This document shows, one piece after another, positions 42,180-53,739 of a stretch of 64,000 bases of DNA (its first letter is position 1; each line of letters starts with the position of its first letter). The notes below the pieces were generated by a model. That model searched no databases. It was not told where the DNA came from and saw nothing but the letters and a program-made list of their open reading frames with translations. This DNA comes from Dromiciops gliroides (taxonomy: Eukaryota > Chordata > Mammalia > Microbiotheria > Microbiotheriidae): contig NC_057865.1 in the NCBI RefSeq assembly GCF_019393635.1, forward strand, positions 299,738,385 to 299,802,384. The letters are read 5' to 3'. Made by a program: the position numbers and the translations under genes.

Positions 42180-42825
42180 CACTAGAGCAAAATGCAATCA
42201 ATACATGTGATAGCATTAGGCTGATAAATGTAATTTTTTATTCAATTAGGTGAAGGTGATTGAATTACAGAGCAAACATGTTGGTTGCTCTGGATTTCTG
42301 ATTGAAACAAGCTACAGAGACCCAGGATGAGGTCATTATGATGGCCAGCTCAGCATTTCTTGGAGTCTGGTCATTGAAACTCCTGGGTCCTGTGAAGTTC
42401 CTAATACTCTTTTGCATCTACATAATAGAGCTACGTTCCCCCTGCTGGGGGTGGGGGGGGGGGAAGCTCGTTTTGTGACATCGGTGGCTCTTTTTAAAAA
42501 ATCCAGCTCAGTTAATGGGGATTAAACTCTCTGAGGTTTTTTAGATGAAAATGCAGTTTATCTGCATGGGTTTGTTCAAGGTTACATTAGTCTACATAAA
42601 CTGATTTGATGTCATTTTGCTTGAGAAATTAGCCCATGTAGCCTTACTCAAAATAAGCACAGCACTGTGCACAGTACTGCAATGGGATGGCATTTCTATG
42701 CAGTCATTCAGAGCCTCCCCTTCTGCACCTTGAAACCACTACCATAAGTAGAACCTGATCCTTAAATGTCAGCACCTTCACTTGCTAGGCTTAGCCCTTT
42801 AAGAAATATTGCATGAGCCATTTTC
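42180..42825. other. repeat-free stretch, best candidate conserved non-coding element
   Basis: About 640 bp without recognised repeats. It is dense in homeobox-like and AT-rich words: 'agagcaaaatgcaatcaata', 'aggctgataaatgtaatttt', 'ttattcaattaggtgaaggt', 'gattgaattacagagcaaac', and later 'acataaactgatttgatgtc'. No coding frame or splice-flanked exon seen. Enhancer-like nature is inference. Confidence 0.4.
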
Positions 42826-42829
42826 TTTT

Positions 42830-43900
42830 TAAATTATATTGATATCTTTTATTTCGACATATATAATTACTCCTGTATCCTCCCATCTCCATCCCAGAGA
42901 GCCAACTCATATAACAAGTGATATTTGAAAACCAGAAGGGGGAAAACAGCAAAATCAATCAGTATACATTTTTTTAAAAAGCTGAAATTGAATGCAATGT
43001 ACCTCCCACCTCTGCTAAGGAAATGGAGGAGTTGTTTTCTCATGTTCTTCTTGGTGGCTAAACTTTGTTTATCTATTATTTTTAAAATTCTAATTCCCAT
43101 TGCTGTAGCCACTGTATATATTGTTTTCTTAGTTTTTCTTTTCTTTTCTTTTTGTTTTTTTTTTTGGGGGGGCAGGGCAATGAGGGTTAAGTGACTTGCC
43201 CAAGGTCACACAGTTAGTAAGTGTAAAGTGTCTGAGGTTGGAATTGAACTCAGGTCCTCCTGAATCCAGGGCCTGTCCTTAGCTTTTGCTTTCATTTGGA
43301 TCAATTCATGCAATTCTTTTCAATCTTCTCCAAATCCATCATGCTTATTATTTCTTATACCACAGTAATATTCAATTACATCCATGTACTATAATTTTTT
43401 CATTCATCCCCTACTCTAGGGGTATCAAATTTGTTTCCAATATTTTAATACCACAAAAAATAGGCTGCTACAAATATGTTGGAGTATACAGAGCCTTTCT
43501 TTTTGTCAATGGCTTCCTGGGAGACAGAGAGGGGCATCGCAGCAGTGGGATTTCTACATCAATGACCAAGTATATTTTAGCCACTTTATTTGCATAATTT
43601 CAAATTTCTTTCCAGAATGGTTGTAGTAATTCGGCTCCCCTCCCCCAAAAATGTTCCTGTCCTTTCATAGCTCATTCAATGTTAGCTCCTCCCACCTTTT
43701 TGTCCAATTTGCTAAATTGATGGGAAACTTTGGGATAATTTTTGATTTCTATTTCTTTTAAATACGATTCTGGATATACTACCATATGGCTCTTAAGAGT
43801 TTGATTTTTTTTCTTTTGAGAATGGTTCATTCATCATCTCAACAATATATCTTTTGGGGGTAACTTTTTGTCTTATCTATTTATGTTAATTTCTATAGAT
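42830..43900 (-). mobile_element. antisense L1 3' region, interrupted by a SINE
   Basis: Plus-strand wording of antisense L1: 'acagcaaaatcaatcagtat', 'ctaattcccattgctgtagc', then after the SINE 'cacagtaatattcaattaca', 'accacaaaaaataggctgct', 'tttccagaatggttgtagta'. Old and diverged, long copy. Confidence 0.75.
43135..43277 (-). mobile_element. WSINE1/MAR1-type SINE, 5' truncated
   Basis: Minus-strand copy lacking its 5' part: it stops at 'tccagggcctgtcc' and has no cacctagctgcccc end. Confidence 0.9.
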
Positions 43901-44580
43901 ATTTAGAGATAAAGCTATATGTTTAATATATATTCATATGTATATAGGTTAATATAACTATATATTTGCATGTATATGCAATATACTTACATAAATGTCT
44001 AGTTATACATGTATGTGTGTAAATGTTTATGTCTATGTGTATTTCTTTATCTGTGTATATGTGTGTATTTTCAAATCCTTATCAGAAATATTTTATTCAA
44101 AGTATTTACCCTCTATGACCACTTTCTTATTGTAAGTATATTCAGATATTTTAAAAGTCATAGTTTATAATATTTCACAGATTGACACACCAGAGGTTTT
44201 GAGGCTGCACCATGTTTACAAGGCTAGCAAGTACCAGAGGCACATCTTAAATACAGTTTTCACTTCAAGCATTTCTGCCCCTCCACCCTACTATGATGAG
44301 ACAAGGGATACCTGTTTTCTGTGACCATGTCTTCTGTTCACCATGTAGCATTTTCTGGTTCTCTTGCCACCTCCATAATAGCAATAAATAAAAATTTAAC
44401 ATGAAGAATATTGGATCTACTACCATTCCCTCCCTTCATCCTAGTGGATGGTGTCAGCAATGTGTATGCTAGCCCTATGTGACACACATAGATAGGAGAG
44501 AGGCCTGTATGGATATTTGAAAAGGCATTTCCCAGGGTAACCCAGTAGGACTCAGTGGAGACAGTTAGGAACACATTGAA
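43901..44580. other. AT-rich stretch with tatatg-type units, then no feature
   Basis: Imperfect tatatg/tgtatg units at about 43915-44070; no repeat family recognised in 44080-44580. Confidence 0.4.
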
Positions 44581-44835
44581 GAAAGGAGAGAAGGGAAGGG
44601 AATGAAGGAAGAGGGGAGAGGAAGAAAAAGGAAAAAGGTAGAGGAGAGAGGGAGACAGACAGATACAGAAATAGATACAGGGGGGAAAAAGAGCAACAGA
44701 GAAAGATATATATGCATATGTCTGTCTGTGTCTCTCCGTATATACACACACGTACACACACACATATACGAGAGAGAGAGAGAGAGAAGATATATAGACA
44801 GAGAAATGGAGAGAAAGAAACACAAAGACAATTTG
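44581..44835. repeat. purine-rich tract with CA and GA microsatellites
   Basis: ggaaggga-type units, then acacac (about 44744-44765) and gagagaga (about 44771-44790). Pyrimidine frames on the minus strand are artefacts. Confidence 0.88.
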
Positions 44836-44899
44836 TCATGGGGACAAAATGAGAAAAGGTGCAAGATGTAGGGCTGCTAGTTCAGCTTTATTTTATAGC

Positions 44900-45222
44900 T
44901 TTTATCTCCCTCCACCCACACCAGATTCCATCCAACCAATACTACTCAATGTTCTTTGAATTTATGCTGTGCTTTCTTTGCGCATACTATTTATTATTCT
45001 AAGAATCCCCCACCTTCTCCCACATTAATGTCTGATTGGTGAAATCAGGCCTATCTTTCAAGGTCTACCTGGAAAGTCATGTTCTTCCTGAAGCCTTTCA
45101 GATATCCGTAGGTGAAAATGGCCTCTGTCTCATATGACCTCTTATGGTGGTAGGTTCTGGTAATCCATTAGAATCTCATCTCACTCTCCTTCCCATAAAA
45201 TTATAGGTATAAATGCCTTATC
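44900..45222 (+). mobile_element. L2 LINE 3' region
   Basis: 'tcaaggtctacctggaaagt', 'gttcttcctgaagcctttca', 'tgacctcttatggtggtagg'. Confidence 0.65.
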
Positions 45223-45285
45223 TTCTGTTTATTTTTTGTTTTTGTTTGTGGGATTTTTTTTTTGTTCTTTTGTTTTTTTGGGGTT

Positions 45286-45427
45286 TTTTTTGGTGGGGCA
45301 ATTGGGATTAAGTGACTTGCCCAGGGTCACAAAGCTAGTAAGTGTCAAGTGTCTGAAGCCGAATTTGAATTCAGGTCCTCCTGAGTCCAGGGCTGGTGCT
45401 CTATCCACTGCGCCACCTAGCTGCCCC
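45286..45427 (-). mobile_element. WSINE1/MAR1-type SINE
   Basis: Minus-strand full body ending ccacctagctgcccc, with a T/G-rich tail reaching left to about 45228. Confidence 0.94.
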
Positions 45428-45499
45428 TGGGAAGACAATTCTGAAGAGATTTCCCTCATATTGTACTTATTTATCAAGAAAGATGAGGATGTTGTTGCT

Positions 45500-45665
45500 G
45501 TGTGAAGTATAGTAAACTTGGAATCAGCAGAGGACATGGGCTTGAATCCTGTCTAGGACACTTAGTGCCAGTGTACCCTTGGGGAGATTACTCCTTCTCT
45601 CTGAGCCTAAGTTTTCTGATGTGTAAATTGAATAGGAAGGACTTCAGTATCTTTAACACACCTTC
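45500..45665 (+). mobile_element. MIR CORE-SINE
   Basis: 'gggcttgaatcctgtctagg', 'gtgtacccttggggagatta', 'ctgatgtgtaaattgaatag'. Confidence 0.7.
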
Positions 45666-45689
45666 CATCTTACAAAATTTGATTTATGA

Positions 45690-45890
45690 CATTATGAAGA
45701 CACACATCCCAGCACTGCCTCTTATGAGCTAGGGAACTTTGCAGATATCATTTCCCCCTTATCCTCAGTTTCCTCATCTGTATGAAGACATAATTCAATC
45801 ATAATTTAACAATCTATAACATTCTTTGGGGAGCAGCAAGTGTGAAATGTAACTGCTTAATAAATCTTTGTTGAATGGTATTGAAAGAAT
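45690..45890 (+). mobile_element. MIR scrap followed by L2 end
   Basis: 'cagtttcctcatctgtatga' is MIR; 'gcttaataaatctttgttga' is an L2 end. Confidence 0.55.
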
Positions 45891-46148
45891 AACCAGCAAG
45901 ACACCTGAGCTTCTTGCTGTGTTGATAGATGAAACTGCATAGGACCTCTCCTACATGGGTGACACTTCCCAGAATCCAGTCAATTGGCTCCAGCTGCAGG
46001 CAGTCCCTCTTTCTGGAATCCATACCTGGACTCAAAGCAAAGGCAAAGCCTCCGGGCAAAGCTTCAGTGGCCTTTGCTCACAGATTCCAAATCATGGACC
46101 ATCTATCACTTCTGGTACAACCTCATTCCAGTAAGAGCTGGCACTGAC
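45891..46148. other. no recognisable feature
   Basis: Nothing recognised. Confidence 0.3.
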
Positions 46149-46350
46149 ATAGTACTTTAAGGTTTGCAATGTACTCCATGTATATCATCTCATTGGCTCT
46201 ACATCTCAAGCCAATGAAGTAGGTGCTTTTATAATCCCCAGTTTAGGATTGTGGAAACTGAGTCTCAGAAAGGTGAAATGACTGGCCAAAGGTTGTATAT
46301 ATAGTGAATGTCTGAGTCAGGTTTGGATCTAGGTCTTTGTGAATTCACAT
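46149..46350 (-). mobile_element. MIR CORE-SINE, antisense, nearly complete
   Basis: 'catagtactttaaggtttgc', 'tgaagtaggtgcttttataa', 'gtggaaactgagtctcagaa', 'gtctgagtcaggtttggatc'. Confidence 0.78.
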
Positions 46351-46379
46351 CTAACACATTTTCTATTATACCTACTATA

Positions 46380-46775
46380 TTTTCCTGAGCTCAGTAAGCT
46401 CTGCAATTCTTTCTCTGCTTCTCTCAATGCTTTGAATGCACTCTTTACCCATTGCTGCCTATTGACATTCTTTTCTTTCTCCAAGGTCAAGTTTAGAGCC
46501 TACCTCTTTCACGTAGCCTTATTTTCCCACACCTCTATTCCTTACCCTTCCAACCTCAAAATTTCTTTGAGTCTTTCCTTGGTGCCCTTCTTTGACTCCT
46601 TACATGCTAACCTTTATCATACTTTTTTTTGTGGTACATGTCCTATCAGCCCTATTAGATTATATGTTTCTTGGGTAAAAGCTATCTGACATTCACTATC
46701 TTTGTAGCTAGCACCAATAACAGGGTCTTATGCTTAGTACTAAGTACACTAAAGAAGTGTTGGTTAACTTGTGGT
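46380..46775 (+). mobile_element. L2 LINE 3' region
   Basis: 'caaggtcaagtttagagcct', 'tctttcacgtagccttattt', 'gggtaaaagctatctgacat', 'gtgttggttaacttgtggtg'. Confidence 0.65.
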
Positions 46776-46929
46776 GAATTTATGGAATCCAAGATTTTGC
46801 ACTGAATAAGTACAGCCTGCTTGGAAGGTGGCTATCACATTGCCTGAAGGTTTTTTTTTTAATGCATCCTCTTCCACTATGAGGAAGAAACTCTAATTTC
46901 ACTGAAGTTTTCCCTCATAGAATTTGAAT

Positions 46930-46934
<5 letters not shown>

Positions 46935-47008
<74 letters not shown>
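46935..47008. repeat. (TC)n microsatellite
   Basis: About 36 uninterrupted tc units. Confidence 0.97.
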
Positions 47009-47012
<4 letters not shown>

Positions 47013-47029
47013 GCCTCTAATTTTCTTTC

Positions 47030-47173
47030 TTTTTTTGCACAGGGCAGTAAGGGTTAACTGACTCAGCCAAGGTCACACAGCTAGTAAGTGTCAAGTGTCT
47101 AAGGCCAGATTTGATCTCAGGTCCTCCTGAATTCAGGGATGGTGCTTTATCTATTGTGCCACCTAGCTGCCTC
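47030..47173 (-). mobile_element. WSINE1/MAR1-type SINE
   Basis: Diverged minus-strand copy. The flanks gcctctaattttcttt and gcctccaattctgttt form an imperfect duplication. Confidence 0.9.
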
Positions 47174-47675
47174 CAATTCTGTTTTCCTTATTCCACCTTC
47201 CCTAGGCCCACCAGAACAAATATATCACCTTCCCCATATGATGCTCATTCAAATATTTATTCAAAGTCAGATTTCATGTTGCACTCAACACCAACTCTTT
47301 ACTCTGCCAGGTTAAATATACCTTCAATTGATTTGCATGCGTCATGATCTCCTCTCTCACCAAACTAATTACTCTCCTCTGCTTGCAGTCACTGTCCCTC
47401 CTAAAATATCATACTCAAGACTTAACTTAATAGTCTATCTAGATCATGAGGACTTAGGGAAGGCCATCAAGATTATCCTCTCCCTTGTTCTGAAGAACAT
47501 GCTTTGCTTCATGCAGCCCAAGATCAAGAGGTTGGTTTTTTTTTTTTGGGCTGTCACACCACTAGGTTGAGAAATATTGAGTTTGCTGTTCTCTAAATTC
47601 ACCATACCTTTTTAGACAAAATCTATTCTTCACTATTACCTCATATTGACATAGACTGATCTAGTAGAAGTTACA
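47174..47675. other. no clear feature
   Basis: A poly-T run at about 47537-47549. No family recognised. Confidence 0.3.
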
Positions 47676-48100
47676 GTATTGAATCTCAAAGCTAGAAGAG
47701 AATATAGAGATCATTTGGGCTAGTACTTCGTAAACTATGCTCTGTAGAACCTTGGCATTTCACACAATGTGATGAGTTATTTGAGAAAATGTACATGCTA
47801 GCAATATTTTCCTCTGACATATTAAATAAGAAATTATTCATGTAGGAAAATACACTTTTCCATCAGTTTAAAAAAGTATAAAACATGTTATTTTCTTCTT
47901 TCCTTTATATCTGCTCTTTATCCTGGGGCTGTTTAATAAACCATTTACCAGAATTTATGGACTCCATCAGTGTATTTCAAAGTTCTAGAAAGAAATTAGA
48001 TTGGCAAACACGGATCTCATCATACTTTTTTTTTTTTTTTGACTTTTCCAGATCAAAATACTGAGGTCCAAGGAGGAGAAGTGACTTGATCATTTACAAA
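47676..48100. mobile_element. antisense MIR-type SINE split by an unnamed insertion (hAT-like?)
   Basis: Left half 'tctcaaagctagaagagaat' and right half 'atcaaaatactgaggtccaa' with 'gagaagtgacttgatc' belong to one MIR-type copy. The roughly 300-bp insert (about 47719-48015) opens 'agtacttcgtaaactatgct' with 'ctgtagaacc' and closes near 'gattggcaaacacggatc', which resembles hAT ends but is not proven. Confidence 0.45.
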
Positions 48101-48199
48101 CAACTATTTAGCAGGGTGATCACCTGGAATATTATATGAATTTCTGGGCATCACTTTTTAGAAAGCACATTGACTATCTCTAGGACATTAATGGGAGAG

Positions 48200-48600
48200 T
48201 GAGCATGATAGCAAAAGAGCTTTAGATAATAAAAATGAACAAGTGAGCTTTAGATGATGAGTACAAGTTGAAAGAATTGGAGATATTTAGTCTGGAGTAG
48301 AGGAGAGTGGGGCATATTAAAAGTGTTTCCATGTATTTGAAGGGTTTTCATGATAAAGAATGATCTGTCTTGACTTATATTACTTGGTCCCATAGGACAC
48401 GAGGAAGTTGTGGAGATGTGCTTGGATGAAAAGAAAAAAGGTACTAAATATCAAAGCCACCAAAAGTAGAGTGGCCTCCCTCTTCAATTTGTAGATCCCC
48501 CCTCACTGCAATGACCATTAGTTAATGATGTTATAGAGGGGATTTTTGCTTAGGTAAAATTTGCACTAACTATCCACGGAGAACACTTTCATCTCTGAAA
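48200..48600 (+). mobile_element. L3/CR1 LINE 3' fragment
   Basis: 'gatatttagtctggagtaga', 'catgtatttgaagggttttc', 'gtcccataggacacgaggaa', 'gtagatcccccctcactgca'. Confidence 0.7.
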
Positions 48601-48689
48601 TTGTTTTCTGAGGTCCAGTCCAGATAAGAACAGCAAATCTAATTTTCAGATGGAATAACCATCAGATGACTATTTGGAAATGATTAGCA

Positions 48690-48835
48690 TAGTATATACT
48701 GAACTAGCCTTTGAATGCGGGAAAACCCTGGGTTCATATGCTGCCTCTGGCAACTACTGGTTCTTTTTTCCTGAGTAAATCACTTAAGCACTCAATGTCA
48801 CAGACTAACGTTCTAAACACCTTCAGAGTTGCAGA
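48690..48835 (+). mobile_element. MIR CORE-SINE
   Basis: 'gaaaaccctgggttcatatg' and 'ctgagtaaatcacttaagca'. Confidence 0.6.
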
Positions 48836-49734
48836 GAAGGTGCTGATCTACATTGGTAGAGGATGCTCCCTGACTGGGAGTTTCCTGTGTGCCAAACTGT
48901 GACTTAATCACAATTTTAGAAAAAAAGAAAATAATAGTAAAGAGTAAAGCTATTGGATGAGTATTATAATATACTCATAATCATTGAAGAAAATCCTAAT
49001 TTGGGGGAAAATATTGTGGTATTCCATGGTGAGGGAGGGTGATCCCACTACATTTTGTGGGTGATAGCACTTTAGGAATGGGAAATTCCCCTTCTCCCTT
49101 GAATGCACTACAACATCATCAACCCACCTATTTCTATTCTAAGCTCTATTCCCACCTATAGCTCTAAGTTCATTCTGAGTTCACCGAATCAGTAGAGTTA
49201 AATTAAGGTTCTTGCCAGTTTGCTAAGTTCAGCAGCTCTTTCAGACCTTCTATTCACATGGCTGCAAGTGACCATACCCTAATGGGTCCCATGATTTGAA
49301 TGACATGCACAAGAAGCAGTTGCTAAGTACTTGTTGAGCTGCTGTGTTGAGTTGTAAAGGAAGAAAGAGATGAGAAGCCATGACAGTCAAAGAGCCTTGG
49401 AAATTATCCTGAGTTTTTGGAACATGTTCCTGGGGCAAAAGGAAGAGTACAGAGTTGGATGAAAGGAGAACAGAGGTAGAAGACATTCGACAATGGGAAC
49501 TCCCTTCACTGACTGGGGAAATTTAGGAAGAGTTATAGTCGATGAGTTAAAAAAAAAATGGACTTAGAAACTATTGAGAGAATTTGCCCTTGAAGTTGGA
49601 AGCAAATTTTGAGTCATTTTCTGTTCTAGCTGGTACCTGAATAAAGGAGCTTGGGATGAATTATTAGAGGCAGAACTTCTAGTAAAAGCCATTGATCATC
49701 TTGTGATTTTGTTATTGAGCATATTTGGAATCAA
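48836..49734. other. no recognisable feature
   Basis: About 900 bp in which no repeat or coding sequence is recognised. Confidence 0.35.
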
Positions 49735-50110
49735 GCATCTTGCTCTGGGCACCACAGTTGTAAGGATCTTGATAACCTGGAGTTCCTGCAGAGATCAACC
49801 ATAACAGGGAAAAGCCTTGAGGTCATGCCAAATGAGGAATGGTTGAAAAGAATTAGGAAGTTTAGCCTTGAGAAGAGAAGACCCAAGGAAGACATGGTCA
49901 TTGTCTTAAAGTTTTTGAAGACCTGTCTTTTGGCCCTGAAGACAGAACTGGAAACAATGGGAGTTAGTTGCAAAAAGCCATTTTTAGATGATATTAGGTA
50001 AAATGAGATAAATAGGCTAATCTTCCTAACAATTAGAGTCACATATAAGTTCAAGAGACGGCTTTGTGGAAGTGTGCATTCCACCTCATTGGGCTCTTCA
50101 ATTAGAGGCT
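49735..50110 (+). mobile_element. L3/CR1 LINE 3' region, best-preserved sense copy
   Basis: 'gaggtcatgccaaatgagga', 'gtttagccttgagaagagaa', 'gacatggtcattgtcttaaa', 'cttcctaacaattagagtca', 'attgggctcttcaattagag' in family order. Confidence 0.8.
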
Positions 50111-50249
50111 ACAAAAACACAACTTTGGCGTGTTATAATGGGGATTTCTTTGGGATTTGGCTGACTTGATGGCCAATTGTTGGGTAACAGAGAGTGGCAA
50201 AAATTTGAAAGGAATATCAGGGTTCACCAGAATTAAGGATTCTTCTTAC

Positions 50250-50690
50250 AATTTCCCCTCCTATCACATACACTGTGATCTGGATCTTTGGCCTCCTTGC
50301 TGTTTCCTACCCTGGACACTCCATCTCAAGAGGCTGAGTATGTTCACTGACTCTTGTCTATGTGCAGAACAGTCTCCCTCCTTATCTCTGCCTACTGGCT
50401 TCCCTGGCTTGCTGTAAGTGTCGGCTTAAATTCCACTTTCTACAAGAAACCTTACTTAATCCTCCTTAATACTAGTGCCTTCTTTCTGATACTCTTTCCA
50501 ATTCATCCTCTATAGAAAATGTTTGTGGAAAAAAAGATGTTTTCTCAATAATTGACCATGGGTTTTTTGAGAGTAGGGATTCTTTGTTTTTGCTTTGTTC
50601 ATTGCCTTTATATATATGCCCATTATTTAGGACAATATCTGTCACAGTGAGCACTGAAGAAATGCTTGCTGACTTGAATGAATATAATGT
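50250..50690 (+). mobile_element. L2 LINE 3' region
   Basis: 'tctctgcctactggcttccc', 'ggcttaaattccactttcta', 'gaaatgcttgctgacttgaa'. Confidence 0.72.
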
Positions 50691-50702
50691 AATAGAAATT
50701 GC

Positions 50703-50960
50703 GGGAGGCAGCTAGGAAGCTTAGTAGATAGAATTCTGGGCCTGGAGTCAGGAAGGCCTGAGTCCAAATCCAGTCTCAGACACCTACTAGCTGTGTGACA
50801 TTGGGCATGTCATTTAACCTCTGCTTGTCTTAATCCACTGGAAAAGGAAAAGGCAAACCACTTCAGCATCTTTGCCAAGAAAACACCATGGACAGTATTG
50901 GGGTGCTGTGGTTCATGGAGCCATGAAGAGTCAAACACAACTAAATGAGTGAACAACCAA
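50703..50960 (+). mobile_element. MAR1-type SINE (long form)
   Basis: 'tgggcctggagtcaggaagg', 'ctagctgtgtgacattgggc', 'catctttgccaagaaaacac', 'catgaagagtcaaacacaac'. Confidence 0.88.
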
Positions 50961-51560
50961 TCAGAATTGTCTTTTCTATCACCCATGAGCCTCCCTAGTT
51001 TAGATCTAAACCATGTACCCATTTGCAGCTTATCTTGATAAATGATTTGAGATATGTGTCTATACCCAATTTCTTCCAGACTGCTGTCCAGTATTCCCAG
51101 GAATTTTTGTGGAAACACTAAGTCCTTATCTCAGTAGTTGTTATGCTTAGGCTTGTCAAACATAAGCTATTATACTTTTCCCTGCATGGTGTATAACCTG
51201 TACCATTTATTAACCTTTCTAGTTTGATTTTAACCAGTACCAAAGGATTTTTGTGATGACTGCTTTGTAGTACAAATTCACATCTGATATTGCTAGGTAA
51301 CCTTCATTCTTATTAGTTTTTCATGATTTTCTTTGAGATACTTGTCTTCTTCCACCAGATGAAGTTTGTTATCATTTTTTCTAATTCTTTAACATATGCT
51401 TTGGTAGGTTGATTGGTAAGATATTGAATAAGAAAATAATTGAATTTTGATACTATTCCCATTTTCAGTATATTGACCTGGCCTACTTGTTAGCTATAAA
51501 CATTTCTCCAATCATTCAGGTCTACCTTCATTTCCATAAAGAGCATTCTCCACCTGCACT
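50961..51560 (-). mobile_element. antisense L1 ORF2 fragment (late RT region)
   Basis: Plus strand 'gactgctttgtagtacaaat', 'cagtatattgacctggccta' and 'caatcattcaggtctacctt' correspond, reversed, to positions 30-370 of the first L1 (compare its 'gcccatggataggccaagct' and 'aaagcagcagtcatcaaaac'). Confidence 0.72.
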
Positions 51561-51569
51561 CATATAATT

Positions 51570-51825
51570 TCTGACCCCTTTATGCTCCAGATGAAGAAAG
51601 TGATGTTAAAGGACACGTAGGAATGTGTATTTTTCCAGGACTTATCAGAACATAGGATATACAAATCCCATAGACCTTGTGACTTGGCCAAGGTCACACA
51701 GTGAATCAGTTGTCTGACACCTGCCACTCAATTCAGTGCAGTTGGCTCTCACCCTCAGCATGTTGTTTAAATCTAGCCCTCTTTCTGTTATACTCCAATA
51801 TCTTTGATTGCCCAGCAACTATTAT
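51570..51825 (-). mobile_element. antisense MIR-type traces
   Basis: 'ccagatgaagaaagtgatgt' and 'cttggccaaggtcacacagt'. Confidence 0.5.
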
Positions 51826-52105
51826 CTCTTCTTCTCCTTCTCTTCCTCCTCCTCTTTCTTTTCCTTCTCCTCCTCCTCCTCTTTCTTCTTCTCCTCCTCC
51901 TCTTTCTTCTTCTTCTTCTTCTTCTTCTTCTTCTTCTTCTTCCTCTTCCTCTTCCTCTTCCTCTTCCTCTTCCTCTTCTTCTTCTTCTTCTTCTTCTTCC
52001 TCTTCCTCTTCCTCTTCCTCTTCTTCTTCTTCTTCTTCTTCTTCTTCCTCTTCCTCTTCCTCTTCCTCTTCCTCTTCTTCTTCTTCTTCTTCTTCTTCTT
52101 CTTCA
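51826..52105. repeat. patterned polypyrimidine tract (TTC and TTCCTC blocks)
   Basis: About 280 bp with almost only c and t on the plus strand, in alternating blocks of ctt and cttcct units. Poly-S, poly-L and poly-F frames across it are artefacts. Confidence 0.97.
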
Positions 52106-52689
52106 AGACATTGTGTATTTAGAGAATGTGAATTGCCTTATACCAAGTGGTGATGTGCTGAGTCCATACAGAAAGGCTGCCCCTCCCCCATGACCCTTTC
52201 CTTGGCCAACAGGAATTTCAGTTGGAGCCCAGCTTGTGCTGCCACTGCCCCAGCAGGTCAGGCAGCCACATGTAATTTCCTTTTTGAGGACTCCGGGAAA
52301 TGAGATTCCTGTGATGTTTGTCACTGATACCTGACTAATAAGCATAATTCCCTATTCCCATGATCTCCTCCCTTGAGGAAAAGCTGTTTTTCAAATCTCT
52401 GGCAGATACAGAGATTCCTTGATACCAGGGTCTGCTCTCTTCAAAGACTCTGCTCCCATAAATTAAAACCAACCTTTATCACCCCATGCATGGCATGACA
52501 AAAGATTTCAGAAAAATTACATAACAGCAGCTAATCCAAGACTCAAATGAAAGATTCACAATATTTCAAGTGTACAGAGAAAATAACCATATTTGGGAAA
52601 GGAGAAAATAGACAAGCTAGATAGAAAAAATTTCAGAAGAATGGCCTAGTCAAAGAATGAAGCCAGAAAGCTGATCTGAGAGACACAGT
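52106..52689. other. no recognisable feature
   Basis: Repeat-poor, no coding frame recognised. Confidence 0.3.
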
Positions 52690-52880
52690 AAGACTTTGGA
52701 AGGAAAACTTGGGATCTGCAAGCAAAGTGTCTCTGTCTGAACCCAAGATTTACTACTGACTAACTGGGTGATCTTGTTCAAGTTCCTCTTGATCTCTAAG
52801 TGTTATTTTTCCTATCTGTTAAATGAAGGGGGTGGTCTATAAGGCTTCTGGGTCCCTCCTTCTGTAAGTCTGAGGAAATG
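52690..52880 (+). mobile_element. MIR CORE-SINE
   Basis: 'ctaactgggtgatcttgttc', 'tcctatctgttaaatgaagg', 'ggcttctgggtccctccttc'. Confidence 0.7.
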
Positions 52881-53179
52881 GTTTTGAGAGGAGGATTACT
52901 GATTTTGAGTAATGAAGAAAAACTACTGTGGACCTGAGCTACCTGCCTTTGCTAGTTATTATTCAAATGAACTCTATCTGGGGGGAATCACCATTATCAT
53001 AGGTCATCCAATGGACAGCTCTCTTTTCAAAATGGGGGCCAGGTCAGTAGCTGCCATACACAATAATCCCTCCCTTCTTTTTGAAGCATTTCTGTGATCC
53101 CACTGGCCATGTTCACAATAGCCTCATAAGGTTTAAGGGCAGGACCCAATATCCCTAATTGATGAAGGCAGGCAGGAGG
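52881..53179. other. no recognisable feature
   Basis: Nothing recognised. Confidence 0.3.
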
Positions 53180-53520
53180 AAGAGTGGTATATATATGACC
53201 CAGAACTTCAAGTCAGGGGGCCTGGCTGGACTACTTCCTGTCCATGAGACCCTGAAAAATCTTCTCCCTGTCCCTCAATCTCAATTTCCTTATCTGTTAA
53301 ATGTCAGTAATGGAGCAGATTCTTTTGAAGATTCTTCTCGATTCTGAAGGCCTTGGTCTGAGGAAAACCTCAAAACCCTCTCAATAATCCTCTCAGAGAG
53401 GAAAATTAGCATGATACAGCTGGCCTCTATTGTAGGAAGACCTGGGTACAAGTTCCAGCTTTGGCATATATTAGCTGTGTAGCCCTGGCCAAGTAGCTTC
53501 ACCTCTTCATCTTCTAGGCT
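53180..53520 (+). mobile_element. two consecutive MIR CORE-SINEs
   Basis: First: 'acttcaagtcagggggcctg' and 'cttatctgttaaatgtcagt' (53180-53345). Second: 'gaagacctgggtacaagttc' and 'ttagctgtgtagccctggcc' (53410-53520). Confidence 0.7.
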
Positions 53521-53739
53521 AGTGGTGTCAAATTCAGATAGTAATGGATTCCTAAGGCCACATATTCACTGAGAACTTAAGTGGTATCTGCACCACCAGA
53601 CACCTACCGGGCCACCATTCCTAGCCTTTCCTTTCCAACCTTGGACTCCATCCTCTGAGATGGAATCCTCACCTTTTCCTGCCTGGAAATGCAGCCTCCA
53701 CATCACTAACTGGCCACCTCCACCCCATGCCGCAAGAAT

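Noticed and set aside
44338-44871. 161-codon and other minus-strand frames rich in L, S and F
   Set aside because: They translate the purine-rich tract at 44581-44835; no domain.
51701-52193. Serine-, leucine- and phenylalanine-rich frames and a lysine/arginine-rich minus frame
   Set aside because: All arise from the ctt/cct tract; three plus-strand frames are open at once, the signature of low complexity rather than coding.
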